From the NCBI GenBank assembly GCA_027622195.1, contig JAQBZO010000001.1, positions 62,001-126,000 on the forward strand: a stretch of 64,000 nt of DNA. Reading direction: 5' to 3'. The first letter of the stretch is position 1. Each line of letters starts with the position of its first letter. The translations under genes and the position numbers were made by a program. The stretch comes from Planctomycetota bacterium (GTDB lineage Bacteria > Planctomycetota > Phycisphaerae > Phycisphaerales > SM1A02). Below are positions 35,160-43,440 of the stretch, piece by piece. The notes beneath the pieces are model-generated. The model was not told the DNA's origin. It searched no databases and saw nothing but the letters and a program-made list of their open reading frames with translations.

Positions 35160-36664
35160 CCGCCGAGCCGCGCCTTGGATGACTCGAGCGATTTGGCGAG
35201 CAATGTGGCGACAGCATCTTGAAGTGCCTTGGCTTTCCCAACGGCACCGGTCTCGGTCAGGTCATTGCCAAGCACGCTAAAGGCATAGGCGCGACCATCG
35301 GGTGATTCAACGAGACCAGAGAGACAACTCACACCGTGGATGTATCCCGTCTTGCAGAGGACCACCGCATCGGCGCGGTCGATGTTGCGCATGCGACTCT
35401 TGACCGTTCCAGATGTACCAGCGACGGCGAGACTTCGGCGAAAGATCGCGCCGACGGCAGGGTCGTTCGCGAGCCGTGTGATCCACATTGTCATTCCATC
35501 GGCGGTGACTCGGTTCGTTCGAGCGAGTCCTGATCCATCCACGATGAGGAATCCTGAAGCGTCGCTTCCCATCTCCTTGGCAAGCATTTCGGCGACCGCA
35601 TCACATCCCTTGCTCCAATTGCCGGGAGCGCCGTGCGATCGCACTCCGACTTGCTTGAGAAGTGATTCAGCGTGAAGGTTGGAACTATCGGTGTTGGCGC
35701 GCGTCACAGCATCTTCGATGGGTGACCGAAGGATCGGAGCAATCGATGTTCCGCGAGGAGTTCCATCCGCCGCGGTCGCCGTTCGCACTCGCGCCACCGT
35801 GATCCCCTTGGCGCGAAGACGACTCGCGAGATATTCGCCGAAGTACAGCGCTGGGTCATGCAAGCAAGCAGGAATGGGAGCGGTGTAACTCTCTCTCGCA
35901 TTCCCCATGAGTGTGAAGGTGTCTCCGTCATTCGCGCGTCGCACCCACGCCGAGTTCTTGTCCGATTTGCCTCGCTTGTGCGTTGCCTTGATTTGGATAT
36001 CCATCCAAGGACTACTTGGAATTGTCCGTACAGAAACACTTCCGCCATTCACCTGAGGAATGACTTGGAGGACATTGTTGTTGAAGTTCACTCCACATGG
36101 AAACGCGCAATACTCCGCGGTAAGTTGATCGGCGGGCCATCCTGGATGCGCTCCTTCGCGCGAGAGAATGCGGTCATCGACGACCAGTTCATCGACCGCA
36201 GTCATGGCCGACTTGGTGACAGCCGTCACCCAAAAATCGACAAGAGCCTCATGGGTCAGTCCCTTCGATCGGGTTCCATCGGGATGGGTGACCATCACGC
36301 GCGAGAGGATTGAATCGTCACCGAAGCAGGGGTCTCCCGAACCGACCACGGTCAATCGATTGCCGTCGCGCAGTAATTTGGTTTCGAATCGAAAGTCGGC
36401 GCCGAGTGCGAGGAGCGCTGCGCCTGTGGTCACGATTTTCTGATTGCTCGCGGGAGCCATCGGCGTGGTCCCATCGATCGATGCAACCAACTTCCCCGTT
36501 CTCAGATCTCGAATAGAAACGGCGAAATCTGCTTTCTTGAGTCCGGTGGCTCGCAGCGCGGCGCGAACATCTGAGCCGATGTCTGCCGCCGCGATGGCGG
36601 TCGCGCTCAGAGCCAAAAGTGCGACAGAAAAGAGAAGTCGAAGTGTGGCGGAGCCAGTGCGCAT
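35156..36664 (-). CDS. dacB: D-alanyl-D-alanine carboxypeptidase/endopeptidase, PBP4 type (peptidase S13)
   Basis: 502 residues with a Sec signal (about 1-27). Serine-active penicillin-binding motifs: SNQK at 73-76 (SxxK), a TDSSNLHAE segment with SxN, and CKTGYIHG with KTG near residue 435. S13 enzymes trim or cut peptidoglycan cross-links in the periplasm, consistent with a walled planctomycete. The 20-24-residue insertion domains usual for PBP4 are present as the middle region. The start lies 6 nt after a TAGTGT -10 box. Confidence 0.9.
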   Translation of the reverse strand: MRTGSATLRLLFSVALLALSATAIAAADIGSDVRAALRATGLKKADFAVSIRDLRTGKLVASIDGTTPMAPASNQKIVTTGAALLALGADFRFETKLLRDGNRLTVVGSGDPCFGDDSILSRVMVTHPDGTRSKGLTHEALVDFWVTAVTKSAMTAVDELVVDDRILSREGAHPGWPADQLTAEYCAFPCGVNFNNNVLQVIPQVNGGSVSVRTIPSSPWMDIQIKATHKRGKSDKNSAWVRRANDGDTFTLMGNARESYTAPIPACLHDPALYFGEYLASRLRAKGITVARVRTATAADGTPRGTSIAPILRSPIEDAVTRANTDSSNLHAESLLKQVGVRSHGAPGNWSKGCDAVAEMLAKEMGSDASGFLIVDGSGLARTNRVTADGMTMWITRLANDPAVGAIFRRSLAVAGTSGTVKSRMRNIDRADAVVLCKTGYIHGVSCLSGLVESPDGRAYAFSVLGNDLTETGAVGKAKALQDAVATLLAKSLESSKARLGG

Positions 36665-36670
36665 GCCACA

Positions 36671-36676
36671 ACACTA
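36671..36676 (-). promoter_or_regulatory. -10 box TAGTGT of dacB (leaderless)
   Basis: TAGTGT on the minus strand ends 6 nt before ATG 36664, in the 46-bp gap after tsf. Confidence 0.5.
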
Positions 36677-36710
36677 TCGGACGGAACACCTCGCCGCCTT
36701 CAGCGATGAT

Positions 36711-37520
36711 TTAGCCTCCGACCACAGCGCGCCAGAATCCAGTCAACTTCGTTCCAGCGGGAACGACTGACTTGACTTGCACCTTGTCGTCGCGGACGTA
36801 CGGCTGTCCGAGAAGGGTCACTTCCTCGAAGTACTTGCGGATCTTGCCTTCAGCAATCTTGGAGGCAATCTGCGCAGGTTTTCCAGTCGCTTCGGCCTCT
36901 GCTTGGGCAGTAGCACGCACCTTGGCAACCTCGTCGGGGCAGATGCCTGACTCGTCGATGGCGGCAGGAGTCGGCACTGCAGCGGCAACATGCTGGCAAA
37001 TACCGACACCCACATCATCGGGAAGCGTTCCCTCATAACTGAGGATCACGCCGAGTCGATGGTCGTGGTGGAGGTACTTGGCAAAGGAAGTCGCATCGAT
37101 GCGCACACCCTTACCGAATTGAACATTCTCGCCCGTCTTGAGTCGGACTTCATCGAGTCGCGCGGTCATGGCAGGAGTCATCGTGACGGCTCCCGCAGGA
37201 AGTGCGAGGGCCATCTTGGCGAGGTCTTGCGCCATCGCTCGGAACTCATCATTGCGCGCAGTGAAATCGGTCTCGCTGCGAACATCCATGATGACGGCCT
37301 TGTTACCGTCGATCAGAATGGCAACGCAACCCTCTCCAGCGGCACGCTCGGTGCGAGAGTCCATCTTGTCCTTCATTTGCGCGCGAAGAACTTTTTCAGC
37401 AGCAACGGCATCGCCATTTGCTGCGACCAATGCGTCTTTGCATGCACCCATTCCCAGACCTGTCTTCTGACGAAGGGACATGACAGCCTTGGGATCGATT
37501 TTCACAGTGACATCGCTCAT
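36711..37520 (-). CDS. tsf: elongation factor Ts
   Basis: 269 residues. Guanine-nucleotide exchange factor for EF-Tu. N-terminal UBA-like domain with MSLRQKTGLGMGACKDALVAANGDAVAAEKVLR, and the TDFTARNDEF motif that inserts near the EF-Tu Mg site. A long core domain follows, ending KVQVKSVVPAGTKLTGFWRAVVGG. Follows rpsB in the canonical rpsB-tsf order with a 33-bp gap; GGAG lies 8 nt before the ATG. Confidence 0.96.
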   Translation of the reverse strand: MSDVTVKIDPKAVMSLRQKTGLGMGACKDALVAANGDAVAAEKVLRAQMKDKMDSRTERAAGEGCVAILIDGNKAVIMDVRSETDFTARNDEFRAMAQDLAKMALALPAGAVTMTPAMTARLDEVRLKTGENVQFGKGVRIDATSFAKYLHHDHRLGVILSYEGTLPDDVGVGICQHVAAAVPTPAAIDESGICPDEVAKVRATAQAEAEATGKPAQIASKIAEGKIRKYFEEVTLLGQPYVRDDKVQVKSVVPAGTKLTGFWRAVVGG

Positions 37521-37553
37521 GGTGTTTCTCCAATCAATGAAAGTCGGGCAGGA

Positions 37554-38411
37554 TTAGGCTTCAGCAGTCGTGGCCGCTGGAGCAGATTCGTCTTGTGCTG
37601 GTGCGGATGGAGCAGGTGCTGATCCATCATCCATGCGGAAACGGCTGCGGGTCGAGCGGCGACGAGGAGCCTGTTGCGAGTCTCCACGAATCTGCGTTTC
37701 ACCCTCTGACGATTGATCACCTGGCTCAGGTCGTGACTGCTTGCCTTCTGCAATCGCCGCGCACAATTCGCGCACCACGATGTCGATCGAGCGCATCGAA
37801 TCATCGTTTCCTGGGATCGGAATATCAGCGAAATCAGGATTGCCATCGGTGTCGATCAAGCACACCGTTGGGATGCCGAGATTCTTCGCTTCGCGCAGCG
37901 CATTCATTTCACGATTCACATCGATCACGACGATCGCCGCTGGGAGTCGACCCATCGAACGAATGCCGCTGAGGTTTCGATTGATCTTCGCGTGTTCGCG
38001 AGTGAGCTGCGCTTCCATCTTCTTCGAGTACTTCGTCTTGATCTCGCCCGATTGAATGAGCGCGTCGAGTTCTTCGAGTCGTCGAAGTCGTTCACGAATC
38101 GTTCGGAAGTTCGTGAGGATGCCACCGAGCCAACGCTCAGTGACGTAGGGCATGTTCACTTCTTTGCAGTGCTGCTCAATCGACGCGCGCGCTTGGCGCT
38201 TGGTGCCGACAAAGAGCACATCTTGATTCTTGGTGACGACCTGAGCGAGGAACTTCTTCGCAAGAAGGATTCCCTTGATCGTTTCCTTAATGTCAATCAC
38301 ATGGATCTGGTTCTTGACTCCATGGATATACGGTCCCATTTTGGGATTCCAATTTGACCGACGTTGACCAAAGTGGATACCGGCTTCAACGAGTTCATTC
38401 ACGAGCGACAT
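37554..38411 (-). CDS. rpsB: 30S ribosomal protein S2
   Basis: 285 residues from ATG 38411 (MSLVNELVEAGIHFGQRRSNWNPKM is the classic start); the frame extends upstream, but only through the leader. GGAG 8 nt before the ATG. Family blocks: KNQDVLFVGTKRQARASI, VTERWLGGILTNFRTI, IVVIDVNREMNALREAKNLGIP and PGNDDSMRSI. The C-terminus is extended by ~45 residues rich in Arg/Ser/Pro/Ala (RRRSTRSRFRMDDG...APAPSAPAQ), which is longer than in E. coli. It has a ~195-nt structured leader (38412-38607). Confidence 0.96.
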   Translation of the reverse strand: MSLVNELVEAGIHFGQRRSNWNPKMGPYIHGVKNQIHVIDIKETIKGILLAKKFLAQVVTKNQDVLFVGTKRQARASIEQHCKEVNMPYVTERWLGGILTNFRTIRERLRRLEELDALIQSGEIKTKYSKKMEAQLTREHAKINRNLSGIRSMGRLPAAIVVIDVNREMNALREAKNLGIPTVCLIDTDGNPDFADIPIPGNDDSMRSIDIVVRELCAAIAEGKQSRPEPGDQSSEGETQIRGDSQQAPRRRSTRSRFRMDDGSAPAPSAPAQDESAPAATTAEA

Positions 38412-38448
38412 GAGAGATTCTCCAAATGCAGCGACACCGACGAAGAGG

Positions 38449-38549
38449 CGAGATGGACCCGCGAGGGCGCCTTTTCGTCTGAGGGCGCTTGTCGTGGCAC
38501 TGCGGAATGCAGCGCAAGACAAAAAACGTTTCGGACACGGTCCATCTCG
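38449..38549 (-). promoter_or_regulatory. structured rpsB leader: three-way-junction-like fold
   Basis: On the minus-strand transcript, an 11-bp perfect closing stem (38539-38549 with 38449-38459) encloses two hairpins: a longer one closed by TTGTC/GACAA (38518-38522 with 38489-38493) with a 7-bp GCGCTGC/GCAGTGC inner stem (38509-38515 with 38497-38503, ATTCC loop, one G-U), and a second with GCGCC/GGCGC (38484-38488 with 38467-38471). Ribosomal proteins often repress their own operon through such leaders; an S2- or S2/EF-Ts-responsive element is inferred. It could instead be attenuation or RNA stability. Confidence 0.55.
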
Positions 38550-38613
38550 GCCGCGCCGTGCCTTCCAAGCACCGATCCCAAACGGGGGCGGAGTCCTCGA
38601 AAAGCGAAACGGA

Positions 38614-38642
38614 AAGATACCTGAATTGGCGCAGGGGATCAA
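38614..38642 (-). promoter_or_regulatory. rpsB-tsf promoter TTGATC-17-TATCTT
   Basis: On the minus strand TTGATC (38637-38642) and TATCTT (38614-38619) with a 17-nt spacer; predicted start about 38607, giving a leader of about 195 nt that contains the junction fold. Confidence 0.55.
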
Positions 38643-38676
38643 CCCCCGTCGACCTGCCTGAGAAGGGATTCGTACC

Positions 38677-40083
38677 ATGGCACCGCCCATGCTTTCCTCC
38701 TGCTACAAAGCATATGACGTTCGCGCCGTATATCCGCAGCCGCTGAGCGAAGATGTCGCGTGGAGGACTGGTTGGGGAACCGCGGCATTCCTCTCCCAGC
38801 GCGTTCGTGAGACTGGATTCGATGGTCCGATGGCGCGACATGTCGTGGTGGGACGGGACATGCGACTGAGTTCGCCTTCACTCGTTGCGGCACTCAAGGA
38901 AGGCATTCGTGCCTTTGGATTGAGCGTGATCGATGTCGGACTGGTCGACACTCCGTTCGTGTATTTCGCAATCAATCATCTTGGCGCGTGTGGAGGAGTG
39001 CAGGTGACCGCGAGTCACAATCCAGCGCAGTACAACGGATTCAAGGTATCGCAGGCGTACGCCAAGCCAGTTGGAAGTGGAATCGGACTCGAGCGAGTGA
39101 AAGCATTCGCAGAGCAAGTGAATCCAACGGACCATGATCCGAAGGGAATGGAATCATCGCGTGATTTGTGGGCGGCGTACCGAGATCATCTTCTGCGTCG
39201 ACTGGATCCGACCATCCTCGATGGCACGACCACACTGCGCGTCGCGATTGATGCCAGTAACGGCATGGCTGGAACGGCCGTTCCCAAAGTATTCGCTGGT
39301 GTTGCCGGACTCAATCTCTTGCCCATTCACTTTGACAATTCAACCGGGGTCTTCGTGCACGATCCCAATCCGCTCGTCGAGGCGAATCTTGCAGAGGTTC
39401 GCGCGGCAGTGGTTCGAGAAAAAGCGCACTTTGGAGTCTGCTTCGACGGAGACGCAGATCGCTGCATGGTGGTGGATGAAAACGCGGCGGTGGTGGGGTG
39501 CGACTTGCTCCTAGCAGCACTCGTTGCGGATGCGCTCGCCCAGAATCCTGGCGCAGCCATCGTGTACGACTTGCGATCGAGCCGTGCGGTGCGCGTCGCC
39601 ATCGAATCGGCGGGTGGTATTCCCGTTGAGTCGCGTGTCGGTCATGTGTTCATGAAGGCGCGCATGGCGGAGACCGCTGCTCCCATTGGCGGAGAACTTT
39701 CTGGACACTTTTACTTCGCAGACATGTGGAACACTGATAGCGGCATGCGTGCATTCATCGCGGTGGCTTCGATGTTGGCGCGTCGCCGTGTGCCACTCTC
39801 CACCATCATTGCGCCGTTTCGTCAGTTCGCACAAAGCGGTGAAATCAATTTCAAGACTGAAGACACCGCGAAGACGATCGACGCGCTCGTGCAGGCACAT
39901 CCCAATGCGACGATCACTCGTCTCGATGGAGTGAGCATCGACGCGGGTGATTGGTGGTGCAATGTGCGTGCGAGCAATACTGAACCACTGCTGCGCCTCA
40001 ATCTCGAGTCGGCATCGGTCGAACTCACCGCATCGAAAGTTGCATCGATCGGCGCGATGCTCGGCACGCGCGTCGAACACTAG
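38677..40083 (+). CDS. phosphomannomutase/phosphoglucomutase
   Basis: 468 residues, alpha-D-phosphohexomutase family. Active-site serine in TASHNPAQYNGFK (about residue 110), metal loop DGDADRCMVVDE (three Asp), and the sugar-specificity/phosphate C-terminal elements GGELSGHFYFAD and RASNTEPLLRLNLES. Supplies Man-1-P or Glc-1-P for polysaccharide/LPS precursors. AAGGG lies 9 nt before the ATG. It is followed by a KAP-like ATPase gene 3 nt after the stop. Substrate preference (Man versus Glc) cannot be read from sequence alone. Confidence 0.93.
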   Translation: MAPPMLSSCYKAYDVRAVYPQPLSEDVAWRTGWGTAAFLSQRVRETGFDGPMARHVVVGRDMRLSSPSLVAALKEGIRAFGLSVIDVGLVDTPFVYFAINHLGACGGVQVTASHNPAQYNGFKVSQAYAKPVGSGIGLERVKAFAEQVNPTDHDPKGMESSRDLWAAYRDHLLRRLDPTILDGTTTLRVAIDASNGMAGTAVPKVFAGVAGLNLLPIHFDNSTGVFVHDPNPLVEANLAEVRAAVVREKAHFGVCFDGDADRCMVVDENAAVVGCDLLLAALVADALAQNPGAAIVYDLRSSRAVRVAIESAGGIPVESRVGHVFMKARMAETAAPIGGELSGHFYFADMWNTDSGMRAFIAVASMLARRRVPLSTIIAPFRQFAQSGEINFKTEDTAKTIDALVQAHPNATITRLDGVSIDAGDWWCNVRASNTEPLLRLNLESASVELTASKVASIGAMLGTRVEH

Positions 40084-40086
40084 ACC

Positions 40087-41574
40087 ATGGACCTCGAAGA
40101 CTTCCTTCGCCATCACCACCTCTCTTCGAATCCTTTTGCAGGAGAAGAAGCGGCGCAGGACGGTGTTTTTGCGCGGTCGGGCCTCGCGTATCGGCATCCT
40201 GAGTTCAGTCGTATTCGCGGAGATGTCGCGATTCCCTCGACAAGTCTTGTCTTCGGTGAGCAGGGGGCTGGCAAGACCGCGCTTCGCATGCAGATCGCTG
40301 CCGAGTACGAGGCTGCCGCCGCCGAGGCGCACAGTCGAGGTCCGCTCCCCGTGGTGCTTGGTGCCTTCGATGGACTTCTCGATCGCACGAATGGACATCC
40401 CTCCGCCGCCGATTGGCTTGACTTGATTCTGATGGAATCGGTTCCTCCTCTCGTGGATGCGGTGATGGAAGAGCCTCTTCAGGGAGCGGCGCGTGTCCCT
40501 GTCAAAGATCTTCGCAAAGCCCTTCGTGAAGAGGGCGGACGACCACTTCGCGATCTCTTGGTTCTGCAAGCGTGTTATGACAGGCAGGGCGAGGCGAGCG
40601 CGAGATCGGCTGCGCTGCGCCGTGTGCTTCGCTTTCGAGGACGACTCCGCACGGGTCTCTATCTTTGGATGGGCATCGGGCTTCTCATCCTCGCGCTGCT
40701 CTGGAGCATGCTCGTGGATCGAGATCTTTTCAAAGAAAACGAGGCGTGGCAAACACTGGCACTCCAAGGGATCGGCGTTGCCGTTGCACTCGCTGGTTCC
40801 ATCCTTCTTTTCCGCTGGGTTCGGCGTGAGTGGCTCTTGTGGACTTCTGCCCGCCGCGTCGCCTTATCTTGCAGGGCGACAGGGCGAAGAGCGAGCGATT
40901 TTCGAAGCTCGTTTGGTCAACTCCGCGAGACAGATCTTGCCCGACTTCCGCGAGGCACAGCACTCGACGAGCGATATGAAATGATCGAGCGATTACTGCG
41001 TGTCGTGCGCGTCGGAGGTTGGCGCAGCGTCGCGGTCTTTGTCGATCGCGTGGACGAACCACAATCCGTCGCCGGTGAACCGAGCGCGATGAAAGCACTC
41101 GTGTGGCCAATCATGGATCACGCTGTTTTGCAGTTTCCAGGATTGGCATTCAAAGTCTTTCTTCCCCTCGATGTGCGTCGCCTTGCCGAAGAAGAGGGAG
41201 ATGCATTCCATCGCCGTGCGCGACTCGACAAACAATCAGTGGTCGAGCGATTGGAATGGAGCGGTCCAGCGTTGTACGACCTCGTCATGGCGAGGATGCG
41301 AGCATGCGCTGCACCGGGGACGAGTCCTCCATTCTTGCATGAATTGTTCGATGACTCGGTGACACCGCAGCGCATCGCCGATTTGCTTGGACGCATTCGC
41401 GCCCCACGCGGCGCGTGCCGATTCTTGCACGAGGTATTGCTTGAGCATGCGTCAGCGCAGGCATCGCTGACTCCGCAGCATCAGATTTCAGCGGCAACGC
41501 TTGATTCGGTGTGGAGGCGGTGGGAACTCGGCCTCGGCATGGCGCGCGGATTCACTCTCCAGGGATCGAAGTAA
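40087..41574 (+). CDS. KAP-like P-loop NTPase with two internal membrane helices
   Basis: 495 residues. Walker A GEQGAGKT at 57-64; two hydrophobic helices (about 190-209 and 223-243) inserted between Walker A and Walker B, the defining trait of KAP-family (Kidins220/ARMS, PifA) NTPases; Walker [11 protein letters not shown] near 315-323, followed by an Arg-finger-like region and helical C-terminus. The start follows the phosphomutase stop by 3 nt, so co-expression is likely. Bacterial KAP ATPases are associated with signalling or phage exclusion, but none of that is provable here. Confidence 0.72.
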   Translation: MDLEDFLRHHHLSSNPFAGEEAAQDGVFARSGLAYRHPEFSRIRGDVAIPSTSLVFGEQGAGKTALRMQIAAEYEAAAAEAHSRGPLPVVLGAFDGLLDRTNGHPSAADWLDLILMESVPPLVDAVMEEPLQGAARVPVKDLRKALREEGGRPLRDLLVLQACYDRQGEASARSAALRRVLRFRGRLRTGLYLWMGIGLLILALLWSMLVDRDLFKENEAWQTLALQGIGVAVALAGSILLFRWVRREWLLWTSARRVALSCRATGRRASDFRSSFGQLRETDLARLPRGTALDERYEMIERLLRVVRVGGWRSVAVFVDRVDEPQSVAGEPSAMKALVWPIMDHAVLQFPGLAFKVFLPLDVRRLAEEEGDAFHRRARLDKQSVVERLEWSGPALYDLVMARMRACAAPGTSPPFLHELFDDSVTPQRIADLLGRIRAPRGACRFLHEVLLEHASAQASLTPQHQISAATLDSVWRRWELGLGMARGFTLQGSK

Positions 41575-42442
41575 TCGTCCCTTCCCAAGGACTACTCGCG
41601 GTGGCGTAGAGTTTTTTGGCAATGCGACCAGCGCGCGCGCCGAGCCATCCTGCATCACATCCAAGGCGCATCGCCGCAGCCATTCGCACGGGGTCGGACG
41701 CGTGCGCGATCCCTGTATTCAAGAGGACTCCATCCGCGCCGAGTTCCATCGCGAGCGTGACATCGCTTGGCGTGCCGACTCCTGCATCGACAATGACTGG
41801 ATAGTCAGGAGATCCACCATGCGCAGGTGATTTCAGCAATTCAAGAATGATGCGAATTGCTGCTGGATTGGCAATGCCGCGACCTGTTCCGATGGGACTT
41901 CCTGCGGGCATCACGCTGGTGGCTCCTGCATCGCGAAGTCGACACGCCATGATTGGATCGTCGCTCGAATAGCACAGGACAGCGAATCCATCGTTCACTA
42001 GTTCTCTGCACGCCTCAAGCGTTCCAATCGGATCGGGAAGGAGTGTGGCGCGGTCTCCAAGCACTTCGAGTTTGACCCACGACGAACCCGCGTTGCCAAG
42101 TTGCTCGAGGAGATCGCGACCGAGCCGAGCGATTCGCACCGCATCATCGGCATTGAAGCATCCTGCGGTGTTGGGAAGAATGGTCAACTGGTCGAGCGGT
42201 AACTCGTCGAGGAGTGATCGTCCTTCCGCATTGAAGAGTCGCTCGCGTCGCACGGCGACGGTGACGCAGTCGGCACCAGATGCGGCGATCGCAGCGCGCA
42301 TCGTGGTCCCATCGATGTACTTGCCTGTGCCCACGACCAATCGACTTCGAAGCGTCATCGGTCCAACAACAAGTGGCGGAACGGCTGGTTCGGTCATCAA
42401 CAAAGTCGGCGACGATGGCATCGCTCCATCGTATCCATTCAC
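41552..42442 (-). CDS. thiG: thiazole synthase
   Basis: 296 residues; ATG 42442 overlaps the thiS stop as ATGA, so a coupled start is chosen over later ATGs. Builds the thiazole phosphate moiety of thiamine from DXP, ThiS thiocarboxylate and dehydroglycine. TIM-barrel with [10 protein letters not shown], the Schiff-base lysine in [21 protein letters not shown] and [10 protein letters not shown]. The 22-bp overlap with the KAP gene's 3' end is convergent. Confidence 0.94.
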   Translation of the reverse strand: MNGYDGAMPSSPTLLMTEPAVPPLVVGPMTLRSRLVVGTGKYIDGTTMRAAIAASGADCVTVAVRRERLFNAEGRSLLDELPLDQLTILPNTAGCFNADDAVRIARLGRDLLEQLGNAGSSWVKLEVLGDRATLLPDPIGTLEACRELVNDGFAVLCYSSDDPIMACRLRDAGATSVMPAGSPIGTGRGIANPAAIRIILELLKSPAHGGSPDYPVIVDAGVGTPSDVTLAMELGADGVLLNTGIAHASDPVRMAAAMRLGCDAGWLGARAGRIAKKLYATASSPWEGTITSIPGE

Positions 42443-42639
42443 CCTCCGCCAACAAGAGTCACGACCTCAATCGCCTCGCCCGCTGCAAGAATCCTCGTTT
42501 CGTGCTCGCGCCGTGGGACGAGTTTCTTGTTGATCTCAACGGCGCACGGTCGATCGCCCATGCCGAGGTGGACGATTAACTCCCGCAGCGACATCTTCGG
42601 CGGAATCTCAAGCGATTCTCCATTCACATGAACGATCAC
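42439..42639 (-). CDS. thiS: sulfur carrier protein ThiS
   Basis: 66 residues from GTG 42639, 7 nt after TAGGAT. Ubiquitin-like fold ([12 protein letters not shown]...[11 protein letters not shown]) with the C-terminal VTLVGGG whose terminal Gly is thiocarboxylated. Sits upstream of thiG in the usual order. Confidence 0.93.
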   Translation of the reverse strand: MIVHVNGESLEIPPKMSLRELIVHLGMGDRPCAVEINKKLVPRREHETRILAAGEAIEVVTLVGGG

Positions 42640-42645
42640 GGTGTC

Positions 42646-42652
42646 TATCCTA
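42646..42652. promoter_or_regulatory. bidirectional overlapping -10 element (thiS / lipoprotein)
   Basis: The 7-mer TATCCTA reads TATCCT on plus (6 nt before ATG 42658) and TAGGAT on minus (7 nt before thiS GTG 42639). Two opposed leaderless genes share one -10 element. Confidence 0.6.
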
Positions 42653-42657
42653 ATGGG

Positions 42658-43440
42658 ATGTTGAGATCAAAGGCAGTGGTTGGATTGGTCGTCGCAGCGC
42701 TGATGGGCGGATGCGGGAAGTCTGCTGAATACGACACGTCGACTCCGCAAGCGACCCTCGACTCGCTGCAGAAGATGATCGAGGATGGCCATCCCGAAGA
42801 ACTTCCTCGCCTCATCGAGATTCCCGCGCGTGATGTCACCTTTGCGGATGGTGTCACCGAAGCGAGTGCGATTGGGGATGTCAAAACCAAGCTGCATGAC
42901 ATGCTCGCGCAGCTCTGGCGCATCACGCTCAAACTCAAGGAGCGGTATCCCGCCGAATTCGGGACGGAAACGGCGAATGCAAGTGGAGCGCTTCGCGAGT
43001 TTCTGCCCCTTCAAATGGTCGGAGTCGCCACGGCGAAAATTCTCTCCGACCCATTTCAATTCATTCGCGATCAGCGCGAACATTTGACCGTGGAAGACAT
43101 GGGAGATGGAACCGCCGCGGTGCTCTACGACGACGAGCCCATCATGGAGGGAGCAGTCTCGATGATCGAAACCGATGCAGGTTGGATGTTCCTTGTTCCC
43201 GTCGACACGCTGAGATCGAGCGAGTACTTCCCCGACACGAGGGAAGAGTGGGCGATCCTTGCGAGTTTGTTGCTCGGCATTGAGAACTCTTTGAAAGATT
43301 TCGAGGATGAAATCGACGACGGACATTTCAAGTCGATGCGTGCAGCAAGCGAGCGAGCTGGAATGCTGCTCGGTGAAAGTCTCGTCGTGCAAGGCGTCAT
43401 CTACGCCATGATGGATCGTGATCGTCAGACGACGAAGTAA
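42658..43440 (+). CDS. hypothetical lipoprotein, 260 aa
   Basis: From ATG 42658, 6 nt after TATCCT (upstream ATG 42628 lies inside thiS and the promoter). Signal and lipobox VVAALMGGC (Cys19). The mature part is helical, with two segments (TLDSLQKMIEDGHPEELPRLIEIPARDV and LREFLPLQMVGVATAKILSD) and a beta-like module VEDMGDGTAAVLYDDEPIMEGAVSMIETDAGWMFLVP. No family recognised. Convergent with the antiporter gene, 16-bp overlap. Confidence 0.7.
   Translation: MLRSKAVVGLVVAALMGGCGKSAEYDTSTPQATLDSLQKMIEDGHPEELPRLIEIPARDVTFADGVTEASAIGDVKTKLHDMLAQLWRITLKLKERYPAEFGTETANASGALREFLPLQMVGVATAKILSDPFQFIRDQREHLTVEDMGDGTAAVLYDDEPIMEGAVSMIETDAGWMFLVPVDTLRSSEYFPDTREEWAILASLLLGIENSLKDFEDEIDDGHFKSMRAASERAGMLLGESLVVQGVIYAMMDRDRQTTK

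Noticed and set aside
39511-40767. 418-residue minus-strand open frame opposite the phosphomutase and KAP genes
   Set aside because: Antisense shadow; it crosses the junction of two well-supported genes and has no recognisable motif.
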